Below, piece after piece: positions 1 through 9,165 of a stretch of DNA of 64,000 bases. The number at the start of each line of letters is the position of its first letter. Position 1 is the stretch's first letter. The notes beneath the pieces were generated by a model, which was given only the letters and a program-made list of their open reading frames with translations, had not been told where the DNA came from and did no database searches. Both the position numbers and the translations under genes were made by a program. The stretch spans positions 1-64,000 of the forward strand of contig NZ_MKQR01000018.1 in NCBI RefSeq assembly GCF_001940455.1, in the 5' to 3' direction. The stretch is from Actinokineospora bangkokensis. GTDB taxonomy: Bacteria > Actinomycetota > Actinomycetes > Mycobacteriales > Pseudonocardiaceae.

Positions 1-9
1 GGGCGGGCC

Positions 10-570
10 TCACAGGATCCAGAAGCCCTTCAGCGGACCGCCGAGGTCGAACAGGTACCACGACTCCGGGCCGATCAGCGTGTGCTCGACCTGGTACCCG
101 TCGTACCGGGTCGCCTCGAACGAGATCACGTCCGACGGGTGGTAGTTGGCGATGCTCAACCCGTTGACGTAGTGGGAGTTGTCCGGGCTGCCCACCTCGA
201 ACACCTGGTTCTCCCCGCCGCACTGCGCCCCGCGCCACCCGAGCCCGCCGACCAGCGCGTCCACGCACAGCAGGGGCAGGCCCCACTGCTTGAACCGCAG
301 CCCGCGCACCTTGCCGCCCTGCCCGTAGACCATGGGGTCCACGCTCTGGTCCCACCCGGTCTCGGTGTGCTGCCCGCACTTCCACCGGCCCCAGGTGCCG
401 TTGACCCCGCGGGCCTGCGTGCACACCACGTGGTTGGAGTACTGCCCAGCCGGCGGCAGCCCCGGCCCCGCCGAGTCCGTCCACGTCGCCGACGCGGGCG
501 CCGCCAGCCCGACCACACCCGCCGCCGCGGCCACCAGCGCCACCGCGACCCGCTTCACCGACCTGATCAC
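10..570 (-). CDS. Unknown secreted protein (186 aa)
   Basis: A Sec-type signal peptide (basic RSVKR, a hydrophobic AVALVAAAAG core and an APASA cleavage site) precedes about 155 aa of mature protein. The mature part is rich in Gly, Trp and Tyr and has four cysteines that could form two disulfides. I recognise no family. I chose the GTG at 570 because GGGGGGAG lies just upstream of it. An ATG at 585 is in frame but has no ribosome site and sits directly on the TGA of the preceding gene (TGATG). The gene follows another secreted-protein gene with almost no gap, so the two are probably one transcription unit. Export is well supported; function is unknown. Confidence 0.72.
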   Translation of the reverse strand: MIRSVKRVAVALVAAAAGVVGLAAPASATWTDSAGPGLPPAGQYSNHVVCTQARGVNGTWGRWKCGQHTETGWDQSVDPMVYGQGGKVRGLRFKQWGLPLLCVDALVGGLGWRGAQCGGENQVFEVGSPDNSHYVNGLSIANYHPSDVISFEATRYDGYQVEHTLIGPESWYLFDLGGPLKGFWIL

Positions 571-584
571 GCGTGCTCCCCCCA

Positions 585-1238
585 TCAGACGAACGACGAC
601 CAGGTCGCGGTGCCGTTGTAGAACGTGTTGATCTGCGTGCGCGGGTAGCTCCAGCCCCAGCACCCGTACTGGATCCAGCAGTGCTGCACGGCCTTCTGCA
701 TCACCGACACCGCGGACCGCCCACCCGGCCGGTCGGCGTAGTTGGTGTAGAACCCGGGCGAGAAGTTGGCCGTGCCGTCGTTGTAGTCGATGAAGTCCAG
801 CCGGTTCTTCCACCCGGTGACGACCACGTAGTCGTAGTACCACTCCACGTACTGCCGCCACGTGTACACCTGGAACCCGGTGGTCGAGTAGTACGTCACC
901 TTCACGTACGCCCAGTTGTACTCCGAGGCCTGCGCCCCGACCCCGGTCTTCGCCGCGGTCCCGGCACCGCCTGCGAGCGCCGCCTTGGCGGGCTGCCCCC
1001 GGTCGAACTCGACCTTGGTCCGGGCCGGGTCCACCACCTTGTCCGCGACCTCGGGCACCGACGCCAGCAACGCCCGATCCGCCGCCGAGGCCCGCAGGTG
1101 CACCACCCGGTCCGCTGCGGCGAACAGCTGCTCGGCGCTCGGCCCCGCCGCCGCGGAGGCCGGGCTGACCAGCCCCACCACCCCGAACACCGCGGCCAAC
1201 GCGGTGATCACCCCGCCCCAACCCCTCCGCACGCCCAT
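585..1238 (-). CDS. Unknown secreted protein, aromatic-rich (217 aa)
   Basis: The N-terminus is a clear signal peptide (MGVRRGWGG, hydrophobic stretch, SPASA). A helical Ala-rich segment up to about residue 95 follows. The C-terminal half is unusually rich in Tyr, Trp and Phe, with motifs such as YVKVTYYSTTG and QYVEWYYDY, and has two cysteines near the end; this looks like a compact beta-rich extracellular domain. GGAGGA lies six bases before the ATG. The stop overlaps the neighbourhood of the next secreted protein's start, suggesting co-expression. No family is recognised. The upstream TetR gene is on the same strand 103 bp away, so regulation by it is possible but not shown. Confidence 0.75.
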   Translation of the reverse strand: MGVRRGWGGVITALAAVFGVVGLVSPASAAAGPSAEQLFAAADRVVHLRASAADRALLASVPEVADKVVDPARTKVEFDRGQPAKAALAGGAGTAAKTGVGAQASEYNWAYVKVTYYSTTGFQVYTWRQYVEWYYDYVVVTGWKNRLDFIDYNDGTANFSPGFYTNYADRPGGRSAVSVMQKAVQHCWIQYGCWGWSYPRTQINTFYNGTATWSSFV

Positions 1239-1341
1239 GCGACATCCTCCACTCCCCCGGCGCCCTCGCAGCCGGACCCCGACCCTCCCAACCCCCAGTG
1301 GCCCCCCTCTGGACGTCCTCTGGACGCGGGGTCAGCGGGGG

Positions 1342-2022
1342 TCAGCGGGGGATGCGGGCGGCGATGCCGTCGAGGAGGAAGTCGAGGCCCGCGTCGAAGG
1401 TCTCGTCGGGGGTGAGGTGGGGGCCGTCGTGGACGACCCTGGACAGGGCGGGGTACTTGCCCTCCGCGAACTGCCTGAGCAGGTAGGGGCCGTGGGCCAC
1501 CTGCCACTCGCCCTTGTCCATCCCGGACGAGCGCTCCGCGCGGCGCTCGGCGGTCTCCTTGCGGACGGCGCCGATGACGTAGGCGTTGACGGCGGCGACG
1601 GCGGGGACGACGAGGTCCAGGGGGAGGTCGGCCAGGGCGGTGAGGACGGCGTCGCCGGTGGTGAGGGTGTTGGGGCCGAGGTGGGGGCGCCCGCCGAGCA
1701 GGTCGGTGAGCCAGTCGTGGCGGTGGGCGGCGCGGCGGGTGGCGGCGGCCAGGGAGCGCAGGACCTCGCGCCAGCCGTCGCCGGAGGGGCGGACCTCGGC
1801 GTGGACGGCGTCGAGCATGAGGTCGAGGAGTTCGTCCTTGGTGGCGATGTAGCCGTAGAGGCGCATGGGGCCGACGTCGAGGACGGCGGCGACCTTGCGC
1901 AGGGACACCGCGTCGAGGCCGTCCGCGTCGGCCAGCCGGATCGCCGCGCCGACGATGCGCTCGCGGCTCAGCGGGGCGGGCACCGGGCGGTCCGGCGGCT
2001 CCGGGCGCTCCCACACCACCAT
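1342..2022 (-). CDS. TetR-family transcriptional regulator
   Basis: This 226-aa protein has an N-terminal TetR helix-turn-helix at about residues 18-65 (SRERIVGAAIRLAD, then VSLRKVAAVLDVGPMRLYGY), followed by a C-terminal ligand-binding helical domain of the TetR_C type. It is divergent from a FAD monooxygenase at 2121, and a 30-bp palindrome lies between the two starts, the usual arrangement for a repressor controlling itself and an adjacent enzyme. The ATG at 2022 was preferred to an upstream in-frame start at 2163 because the upstream stretch is Arg/Pro-rich and overlaps the operator and the divergent gene. The inducer is unknown. Confidence 0.88.
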   Translation of the reverse strand: MVVWERPEPPDRPVPAPLSRERIVGAAIRLADADGLDAVSLRKVAAVLDVGPMRLYGYIATKDELLDLMLDAVHAEVRPSGDGWREVLRSLAAATRRAAHRHDWLTDLLGGRPHLGPNTLTTGDAVLTALADLPLDLVVPAVAAVNAYVIGAVRKETAERRAERSSGMDKGEWQVAHGPYLLRQFAEGKYPALSRVVHDGPHLTPDETFDAGLDFLLDGIAARIPR

Positions 2023-2058
2023 GCCGCAGACGGTACAGCGGGGTGCGCGATACGACGA

Positions 2059-2102
2059 ATCGACTGATACAGTGTATTGACCAATACAGCGTATCGACTG
2101 AT
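2059..2102. promoter_or_regulatory. Palindromic operator for the TetR/monooxygenase pair
   Basis: Arms GATACAGTGTATTG (2066-2079) and CAATACAGCGTATC (2082-2095) match at 12 of 14 positions around a 2-bp centre. The core TGTATTG-AC-CAATACA is perfect. A direct repeat ATCGACTGAT (2059-2068 and 2093-2102) flanks it. The site lies midway between divergent starts and is AT-richer than its surroundings. Assigning it to the adjacent TetR protein is inference from position. Confidence 0.7.
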
Positions 2103-2120
2103 CGGGGAAGCGGGGTCGCC

Positions 2121-3221
2121 GTGGAGATCGCCATCGTCGGCGCGGGCCTGGGCGGGCTGGCACTGGCCCGCGTCCTGCACGTCCACGGCATCGGTGCCGC
2201 CGTCTACGAGCGCGAGCCGTCGCGCGGCGCCCGCGGCCAAGGCGGCATGCTCGACATCCACTCCGGGCAACGCGCCCTGGACGCCGCGGGCCTCACCGAC
2301 GGGTTCCGGTCGATCGCCCGCACCGCGGGGCAGGACATGCGCCTGCTCGACCCGGACGGCACCCTCCTGTTGCAGGAGGACACCCCCGACGACGCCCCTT
2401 TCCTGCGCCCGGAGGTCGACCGGGCCGACCTGCGCGACCTCCTGCTGGACTCCCTCCCCAGGCACACCGTCCACTGGGGCCGCGCCGTCGCCTCCGCAGA
2501 AGGCGGCACCCTGCGCTTCACCGATGGCACCACTGCCCGCTACGACCTGCTCGTCGGCGCCGACGGCGCGCAGTCGCGCATCCGCCCCCTGCTCACCGAC
2601 GCCCGCCCCACCCACACCGGCCAGACCATCGTCGAACTCGGCATCCCCGACGTCGACACCACCCACCCCGACCTCGCCGCCGCCCTCGGCCGCGGCAACT
2701 ACTGGGTCCTCGGGGACGGCCAGAGCATCGGCGCGCAGCGCAACGCCAGTGGCCGCGTGCGCGTCTACGCCAGCTTCTACCGCACCGACGAGGACTGGAT
2801 CACCACCAGCGGCATCCCCTTCGACGACCCCACCGCCGCCAAGTCCCGCCTCGTCGACCTGTTCGCCGACTGGCACCCCCAGTTCCACGCCCTCATCCAG
2901 GCCTGCGACGACGAGGTCGTCCCCCGCCAGGTCCACACCCTCCCCCCGGGCCTGACCTGGCCGTCCCATCCGGACACCACCCTCATCGGGGACGCCGCCC
3001 ACCTCATGCCCCCCGTGGGCGAGGGCGCCAACATGGCCCTGCTCGACGGCGCCGAACTGGCCGGGGCGATCGCCGCCGACCCGGCCACCGCCGTCGAGCG
3101 GTACGAGCGGGAGATGTTCGCCCGCACCGCCGAGGCCGCCCACCAGTCGGCCCGCTTCCAGGAGCTGCTCTCGGCCCCCGGCGCCGCCCAGCGCATGCTC
3201 GCCTTCTTCCGACCCGGCTGA
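2121..3221 (+). CDS. FAD-dependent aromatic-type monooxygenase (TetX/UbiH-like)
   Basis: This 366-aa group A flavoprotein monooxygenase begins with the dinucleotide-binding fingerprint GAGLGGLALARVL. It has a central DGAQSRIR segment and a C-terminal flavin-phosphate motif GDAAHLMPPVGEGAN followed by MALLDGAELA, the pattern of TetX-like and p-hydroxybenzoate-hydroxylase-type enzymes that hydroxylate or inactivate small molecules using NAD(P)H and O2. The GTG at 2121 has a purine-rich GGGGAAG upstream and puts the beta-alpha-beta fold at the N-terminus. The gene is divergent from a TetR gene and probably induced through it. The substrate cannot be read from the sequence; antibiotic or phenolic detoxification is a guess. 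Confidence 0.88.
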   Translation: MEIAIVGAGLGGLALARVLHVHGIGAAVYEREPSRGARGQGGMLDIHSGQRALDAAGLTDGFRSIARTAGQDMRLLDPDGTLLLQEDTPDDAPFLRPEVDRADLRDLLLDSLPRHTVHWGRAVASAEGGTLRFTDGTTARYDLLVGADGAQSRIRPLLTDARPTHTGQTIVELGIPDVDTTHPDLAAALGRGNYWVLGDGQSIGAQRNASGRVRVYASFYRTDEDWITTSGIPFDDPTAAKSRLVDLFADWHPQFHALIQACDDEVVPRQVHTLPPGLTWPSHPDTTLIGDAAHLMPPVGEGANMALLDGAELAGAIAADPATAVERYEREMFARTAEAAHQSARFQELLSAPGAAQRMLAFFRPG

Positions 3222-3421
3222 GGACCCCGCCCGCGAAACAGCGCGGACACCGGCGCGCAACCTCTGCGAACAGATGTGTACGCAAATCGTTGTCGAGGAC
3301 GCGGCCATTGCGGTGAACGAGCTTCCGCGCCCCTCGGCGGCGGTCTTAACATCCCCCCTGGACCCGCCCTGACCTGGGCGTTTCCCCTGGTCAACCAGGC
3401 ACATCGAACCGAGGCGGGGCC

Positions 3422-6400
3422 ATGGGGTCGGTCGGGGTGGGTCGGGCGGGCAGGGCGGGCAGGGTGGGTCGGGCGGGCAGGGCGGTCGGGGCGGCCCTGG
3501 TGGCGGTCGCGCTGTGCGCCGGGGCGATCGTGCCGGTGTCGGCGGCGCCCGCCGCCGCGCCGGAGGAGGACAGCCGCACACCGCTGTCGGAGGTCGGCAA
3601 GACGCCCGAGCCCCAGGTGCCCGAACGCACCTGGGACGTGGGCGGGCGCGGGTCCTTCCAGGACCGGATCGCGATCTCCGTGCCGCCCTGGCACGACGTG
3701 GCGCCGGTGCTGTCGCTGGACTACGACTCCTCGGCGGGGAACAGCTGGGTCGGCATGGGTTGGACGCTGTCCGGCGCGAGCCGCATCACCCGCGTGGGCG
3801 CCAGGCAGGGCGCGCCCCGGTACGACGGGACCGACACCTTCACCGTCGACGGCCAGGAACTCGTCGCCTGCGCGCCGGGCAGCGCCAGCCCCAGCTGCGC
3901 GGCGGGCGGCACGCACTCGACCGAGAACGAGAGCTACGCGCGGTTCGCCCTGACCGGCACCGGCGCGGCGAGCCGGTGGACCGTCACCGCCAAGGACGGC
4001 TCGAAGCGCGTCTACGCGCCCGTGCTGCTCGCGGGCCCGGACCTGGTGCACCGGTGGGGCGTCAGCCAGGTCGTCGACACCTCGGGCAACACCACCACCT
4101 ACACCTGGGGCAGCAACCGGTTCGGCTGCTGCTGGGACCACCTCGACTCCATCGCCTACAACGGCACCGCGATCACGCTGCACTACGAGCCGCGGCCCGA
4201 CCCGGACCAGGAGGCCATCGGCAACGGCGCGCTGACCACCGCGCTCGGCCGGGTCAAGACCATCGACGTCACCGTCGACGGTGCCCGCCTGCGCTCCTAC
4301 CAGCTCAGCTACACCACCAGCGCGAGCACGTCCCGCTCGCTGCTCACCGCCGTCCGCCAGTTCGGCCGCGACGCCACCCTCGACGCGTCCGGCACGGTCA
4401 CCGGCGGCACGGCGCTGCCCGCCACCACCGCCACCTACCAGGCGGGCACACCCGGCTTCACCGCCACCGGCAACGACACCACCATGCCCTCGCACACCGG
4501 CGCCAAGTACCTCTCCCTGGACGTCAACGGCGACGGCAGGACCGACATGCTGGAGCTCTACCCCGGCTGGTCCTACGAGCGGAAGACGTGGCTGTCCACC
4601 GGCAGCGGCTTCACCCTGGCCTCGACCGCGACCGACCTGGCCTACAACGCCGACACCCGCTTCCTCGACGGCGACGTCACCGGCGACGGCAAGGCCGACC
4701 TCATCGAGCTGTTCCCGTACGGCACGAGCTGGGGCAGGCGGGTGTGGGTGTCCACCGGCACCGGCTTCACGGCGGGCGCGGTCGGCTACTCGAAGGGCCC
4801 GTTCAACAAGAATTCCCGCTTCCTCGACGTCGACGTCAACGGCGACGGCCGCACCGACGTGCTGGAGCTGTACTCCTGCGGCTTCTACCCGCTGAACTAC
4901 TGCCGCGCGACCTGGCTCTCCGACGGCAGCGGCTTCACCCTCGGCGCCGACGAGGCGGGCATCCCCTACGACGTGGACCGGCAGTTCCTCCCGCTCGACG
5001 CCGACGGCGACGGCCGCACCGACCTGCTGGAGGTCTACTCGGCGGGCTTCGGCGCGGGCGGGCGGCACCTGTGGCTGTCCAACGGCACCGGGTTCACCTC
5101 GGGCGCGACCGACACGGCGATGGGGTGGAGCACGCCCACCGCGGACGGCAGCGGCAGCCGGTTCCTCACCCTCGACGTCAACGCCGATCACAAGACCGAC
5201 CTGGTGGAACTGCTGCCCTCGGGTCTCACCTACACCCGCCGGACGTGGCTGTCGACCGGCTTCTCCTTCGTGCTCGGCGGGACGGACACCAGCATGCCCG
5301 CGGGCACCACCTCCCGGCACCTGGCCGTCGACGTCAACGGCGATCACCGGGTCGACTTGGTGGAGGTCTACCCCTGCTGCTTCAGCGCGTCGGCGCAGCG
5401 GCGCACGTGGGTGTCGACCAGCACCGGGTTCACCCTGGGCACGAGCGACACGGGCATGGGCAGCTTCTCCTGCAGCAAGGGGTCCTGCGGCAGCGACTTC
5501 CTCCCGATGGACGTCAACGGCGACGGCATGGTCGAGATGGTGGAGCTCTACACCTCGGGGTGGAACCGCGGGCGGCGGGTGTGGAGCATCGGGGGGTCCA
5601 CCCCCGACCTGCTCACCTCCAGGACCGGCGAGTGGGGCGCCACCACCTCCGTGGCCTACACGCCCTCGTCAGCGTGGGCCAACTCGAACAACCCGCCGAT
5701 CACCCAGTCCGCCACGGCCGTGACCGAGGGCGACGGCCGCGGCACGGACGCGACCACGCGGTTCGCCTACTCCGGCGGTGCGTACGACTGGTCGGAGCGG
5801 GTGTTCCTCGGCCACCGCGCGCAGCGCGAGACCCTGCCGTGCACGGCGGGTGAGACGGCCTGCCCGTACACCGAGACCCGGTACCGGCAGGACCTCGCCG
5901 CCATCGCCGAGCCGGAGCGGGTGGAGTGGCGCACGGGCGCGGGCGCGCTGCTCAGCTCCCAGGACTTCGAGTTCACCACCAACGGCGCGACGATCCCCCG
6001 CACGGCGCTGCTCACCGGCACGTGGGAGACCGCCTACACCGGCGCCGCGACTGCCTGCCCCGGCGCGGACTGCAAGCGCAAGCACACCAGCAGGCAGTAC
6101 AACGCCCACGGCGAGGTGACCCAGGAGGTCGAGCACGGCGACGAGGAGGTCACCGGGGACGAGCGCACCACCGTGCGGACCTTTGTGCCGAACACCGCCG
6201 CATACATCGTGGGCAAGCCCGCCGTCGAGACCGTGCGCGCGGGCGTCGGCCCCTCGGGTGCCAAGCTCACCGAGAAGCGGCACCACTACGACGGCGCGAC
6301 GACGTGGGACCAGGCACCAACCAAGGGGCTGGAGACCAAGACCGGCGACTGGCTGTCCACCTCGGACTCCTTCGTCGAGCAGACCCAGGAGCACGACGCG

Positions 6401-9145
6401 TGGGGCAACCTCACCGCGCGGGTCAACCCGCTCGGCGCCCGCACGGCCATGGCCTACGACCCGGCCCACCACCAGTACCAGGTCGCGGAGACCAACGCGC
6501 TCTCCCAGCAGGTGACCGCGGAGTGGGACGCGGTGTGCGGCCTGCCCACGAGGGTCACCGACGTCAACGGCCAGGCGACGACGATGACCTACGACGCCCT
6601 GTGCAGGCTGGCGCGCAAGGACTCCCCCGGCGGCGAGTTCGAGGCGCACAGCTGGGTGGACGTCGGCAACCCCGCCTCCCAGCACGAACGCGTGGAGGAA
6701 CCCGCCGCCGACGGCACGGGCACCCCGCGGTGGACCAAGCGCTACCTCGACGGCCTCCAGCGACCGTGGCGCACCGTGGAGAAGGGTCCCGACGCCGCCA
6801 CCGGGGACATCCACGAGGACACCACCTACAACCCCCGCGGGCAGATCGCGGCCACGACGGCCAAGTACTACTGGGTGGCGGGCCAGCCGAAGCCCACGAC
6901 CTACGCGACCACCAACGACTACGACGCCATCGACCGGCTGACGAAGGTCACCACGCCGGACGGGGCCACGCAGACCAAGCGCTACGGCCTGTGGTCGACC
7001 ACGACGACGGACGAGCGCGGCCACGTGTCGGTGGACCGGGTCGACGCGCAGGGCAGGCGCACCGCGCACGAGGAGGTGATCGGTGGCGCCACCACCACCG
7101 CCACCTACGCCTACGACCTGCGGGGCTACCTGACCCGCTCCACCGACCCCGCGGGCGGGGTGATCACCTACACCACGGACTCCCTGGGCCGGGAGACCCG
7201 CGTCGACGACCCGGACGCGGGCACGACCACCCACGAGTGGGACGCCGCAGGCCGCTCGACCGCCCAGGTCGACGCGCTCGGCCAGCGCACCGTGCACACC
7301 TACGACGCCCTCGACCGCAAGACGAGCAAGACCACCCGGGCGGGCACGGCGGGCGCCGTCACCGTCACCTGGGCCTACGACCAGCAGCGGGCGGGCTTCC
7401 ACAACACGGGCGAGGTCACCTCCACCACCGACCCGTCCGGCACCTCCACCACCGACTACGACCAAGCAGGCCGCGCCGTGAAGCGGGTCCGCACGACCGG
7501 CGGGACGGCTTACACCTTCCAGCACGGGTTCGACCCCGCCGACCGTCCCCTGTGGACGACGTACCCCGATGGCACCACCGTCGGCACGCCCGCCGCCCCG
7601 CTGCGCTACGACGGCGCGGGCAGGCTCGCGGCGGTCCCCGGCTTCGTCACCGCAGCCCGCTACACCGCCGACGGCGAACTGGCCAGGCTGGAGAACGCGA
7701 ACGGGACCGTCACGACGCGCTCGCACGACCCGGGGCGCGGCTGGCTGACCGGCATCTCCACCGCGCTCGGCGCCACGACGATCCAGGACCTCGCCTACAC
7801 CAGGGACGCCCGGGGCAAGATCACCCGGATCACCGCCCCGACCCCCGCCGACTCGTGGACCTACACCTACGACGACGCCGGCAGGCTCACCGGCGCCACC
7901 AACGGCGTGGCGGCGAACAACCAGACCCTCACCTACGACGGCGCGGGGAACATCACCGGCAACTCACGCCTGGGCGCGTACGGGTACGCCGCCTCCCGGC
8001 CGCACGCGGCCACCTCGGCGGGTCCCCACACCTACGCCTACAACGCCGTCGGCGCGATGACCGCGGGCGCGGGCCGCACCCTGACCTGGGACGGCGACAA
8101 CCGCCTGGCTGGCACGACCCGGGCGGGCACCACCACGACGTTCAGCTACGACGCGGACGGGGAGCGCCTGGCCCAGACCACGGGCGGCGCCACCCGCCGC
8201 TACTTCGGCGACGACTACGAGGTGGACGTGGCCACCGGCACCGCCACCGTCCTGGTCAGGGTCGGCACGACGGTGGTGGCGCGCTCCGAGGGCGGCGCCC
8301 GCCGGTGGGTGCACACCGACCACCTCGGGTCCGTGCAGGCCGAGACCGACGCCACCGGGGCGCAGGTCCACCGCTCGGCCTACCGCCCCTTCGGCGAGGT
8401 GCTGTCGGCCACCGGCACGAGCACCCGCGGCTTCACCGGCAAACCCACCGACGCCTCGGGCCTGGTGTACCTCGACGCCCGCTACTACGACCCGGAGCTG
8501 GGCCGGTTCACCGCGCCGAACCCCGTGGTGGACGGTGCGGACAACGTCGGCCTCAACCGCTACGCCTACGCCGCCAACGACCCGGTGAACCACACCGACC
8601 CCACGGGCCTCGACTGCGAGGAGGGCGGCAAGCGCTGCGACCGGGAGAACTACAACAAGCCCAACTGGCAGCAGAACGGCTGGTACTGCGGCCCGGCGGC
8701 GGTGCAGGTCGCACTGTCCGCGCAGGGCGTCATCAAGTCCCAGGACGAGATCGCCTCGGCCCTGGGCACCACCACCGACGGCACCGCGTCCTCCTACGAC
8801 ACCCGCCGCGTACTCAACCAGATGCTCGGCACCACCTACTACGACGTCAAGCTCATCGGCGGCAGCACGGCCACCCCCGAGCAGCGCGAGACCCTCAAGA
8901 ACGACATCGTCCAGGGCGTCCTGCGCAACCACCTCCCGGTCGTCAACGTCGCGGGCACCGCCACCGACACCGACGGCGACTCCCACTCCTACGCGGGCGG
9001 CCACTACCTCACCGTCACCGCGTTCGACGACCACGGCGACAAGGTCAAGATCGCCGACTCCGCCGACTCGCACGGCGTCGGCTGGTACTGGATCTCGACC
9101 GGCAACCTGGCGGACTGGATCGCCACCCGCGGCTACGCCGCCTGA
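3422..9145 (+). CDS. Secreted FG-GAP/RHS-repeat protein with C-terminal C39-like cysteine peptidase
   Basis: This 1907-aa polymorphic-toxin-type protein starts with a basic GRAGRAG leader and a hydrophobic export signal ending near VSAAPA. A SpvB-like N-terminal region (about 55-340) is followed by seven FG-GAP/VCBS-type repeats (about 360-720) with calcium-type DVNGDGRTD motifs, then a long YD/RHS shell (about 740-1680) and an RHS core motif YDPELGRF near 1690. After DPTGL comes a 170-aa tip resembling peptidase C39-like domains: Cys1756 in WYCGPAA, His1861 in GGHYLTV and Asp1879 in IADS. The RHS shell would encapsulate and release the peptidase. No immunity gene follows; the next gene is convergent. 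A 14-bp palindrome at 3386-3399 sits in the leader region. Confidence 0.88.
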   Translation: MGSVGVGRAGRAGRVGRAGRAVGAALVAVALCAGAIVPVSAAPAAAPEEDSRTPLSEVGKTPEPQVPERTWDVGGRGSFQDRIAISVPPWHDVAPVLSLDYDSSAGNSWVGMGWTLSGASRITRVGARQGAPRYDGTDTFTVDGQELVACAPGSASPSCAAGGTHSTENESYARFALTGTGAASRWTVTAKDGSKRVYAPVLLAGPDLVHRWGVSQVVDTSGNTTTYTWGSNRFGCCWDHLDSIAYNGTAITLHYEPRPDPDQEAIGNGALTTALGRVKTIDVTVDGARLRSYQLSYTTSASTSRSLLTAVRQFGRDATLDASGTVTGGTALPATTATYQAGTPGFTATGNDTTMPSHTGAKYLSLDVNGDGRTDMLELYPGWSYERKTWLSTGSGFTLASTATDLAYNADTRFLDGDVTGDGKADLIELFPYGTSWGRRVWVSTGTGFTAGAVGYSKGPFNKNSRFLDVDVNGDGRTDVLELYSCGFYPLNYCRATWLSDGSGFTLGADEAGIPYDVDRQFLPLDADGDGRTDLLEVYSAGFGAGGRHLWLSNGTGFTSGATDTAMGWSTPTADGSGSRFLTLDVNADHKTDLVELLPSGLTYTRRTWLSTGFSFVLGGTDTSMPAGTTSRHLAVDVNGDHRVDLVEVYPCCFSASAQRRTWVSTSTGFTLGTSDTGMGSFSCSKGSCGSDFLPMDVNGDGMVEMVELYTSGWNRGRRVWSIGGSTPDLLTSRTGEWGATTSVAYTPSSAWANSNNPPITQSATAVTEGDGRGTDATTRFAYSGGAYDWSERVFLGHRAQRETLPCTAGETACPYTETRYRQDLAAIAEPERVEWRTGAGALLSSQDFEFTTNGATIPRTALLTGTWETAYTGAATACPGADCKRKHTSRQYNAHGEVTQEVEHGDEEVTGDERTTVRTFVPNTAAYIVGKPAVETVRAGVGPSGAKLTEKRHHYDGATTWDQAPTKGLETKTGDWLSTSDSFVEQTQEHDAWGNLTARVNPLGARTAMAYDPAHHQYQVAETNALSQQVTAEWDAVCGLPTRVTDVNGQATTMTYDALCRLARKDSPGGEFEAHSWVDVGNPASQHERVEEPAADGTGTPRWTKRYLDGLQRPWRTVEKGPDAATGDIHEDTTYNPRGQIAATTAKYYWVAGQPKPTTYATTNDYDAIDRLTKVTTPDGATQTKRYGLWSTTTTDERGHVSVDRVDAQGRRTAHEEVIGGATTTATYAYDLRGYLTRSTDPAGGVITYTTDSLGRETRVDDPDAGTTTHEWDAAGRSTAQVDALGQRTVHTYDALDRKTSKTTRAGTAGAVTVTWAYDQQRAGFHNTGEVTSTTDPSGTSTTDYDQAGRAVKRVRTTGGTAYTFQHGFDPADRPLWTTYPDGTTVGTPAAPLRYDGAGRLAAVPGFVTAARYTADGELARLENANGTVTTRSHDPGRGWLTGISTALGATTIQDLAYTRDARGKITRITAPTPADSWTYTYDDAGRLTGATNGVAANNQTLTYDGAGNITGNSRLGAYGYAASRPHAATSAGPHTYAYNAVGAMTAGAGRTLTWDGDNRLAGTTRAGTTTTFSYDADGERLAQTTGGATRRYFGDDYEVDVATGTATVLVRVGTTVVARSEGGARRWVHTDHLGSVQAETDATGAQVHRSAYRPFGEVLSATGTSTRGFTGKPTDASGLVYLDARYYDPELGRFTAPNPVVDGADNVGLNRYAYAANDPVNHTDPTGLDCEEGGKRCDRENYNKPNWQQNGWYCGPAAVQVALSAQGVIKSQDEIASALGTTTDGTASSYDTRRVLNQMLGTTYYDVKLIGGSTATPEQRETLKNDIVQGVLRNHLPVVNVAGTATDTDGDSHSYAGGHYLTVTAFDDHGDKVKIADSADSHGVGWYWISTGNLADWIATRGYAA

Positions 9146-9165
9146 CCGGCCCGCCGCCAGGGAGG

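Noticed and set aside
10-1245. Single 411-aa minus-strand frame spanning both secreted-protein genes
   Set aside because: Its upstream two thirds is Arg/Gly-rich out-of-frame sequence over a clear secreted-protein gene. Only the last 186 codons have a signal peptide and natural composition.
3264-3285. LexA-like box (CGAACAGATGTGTA) upstream of the first RHS gene
   Set aside because: Only the first half matches the actinobacterial SOS box. The second half diverges, so it was not called.
2777-5347. 856-aa frame antisense to the RHS and monooxygenase genes
   Set aside because: It is Val/Gly/Ala/Arg-rich shadow sequence with no domain, opposite well-supported genes; an artefact of high GC.
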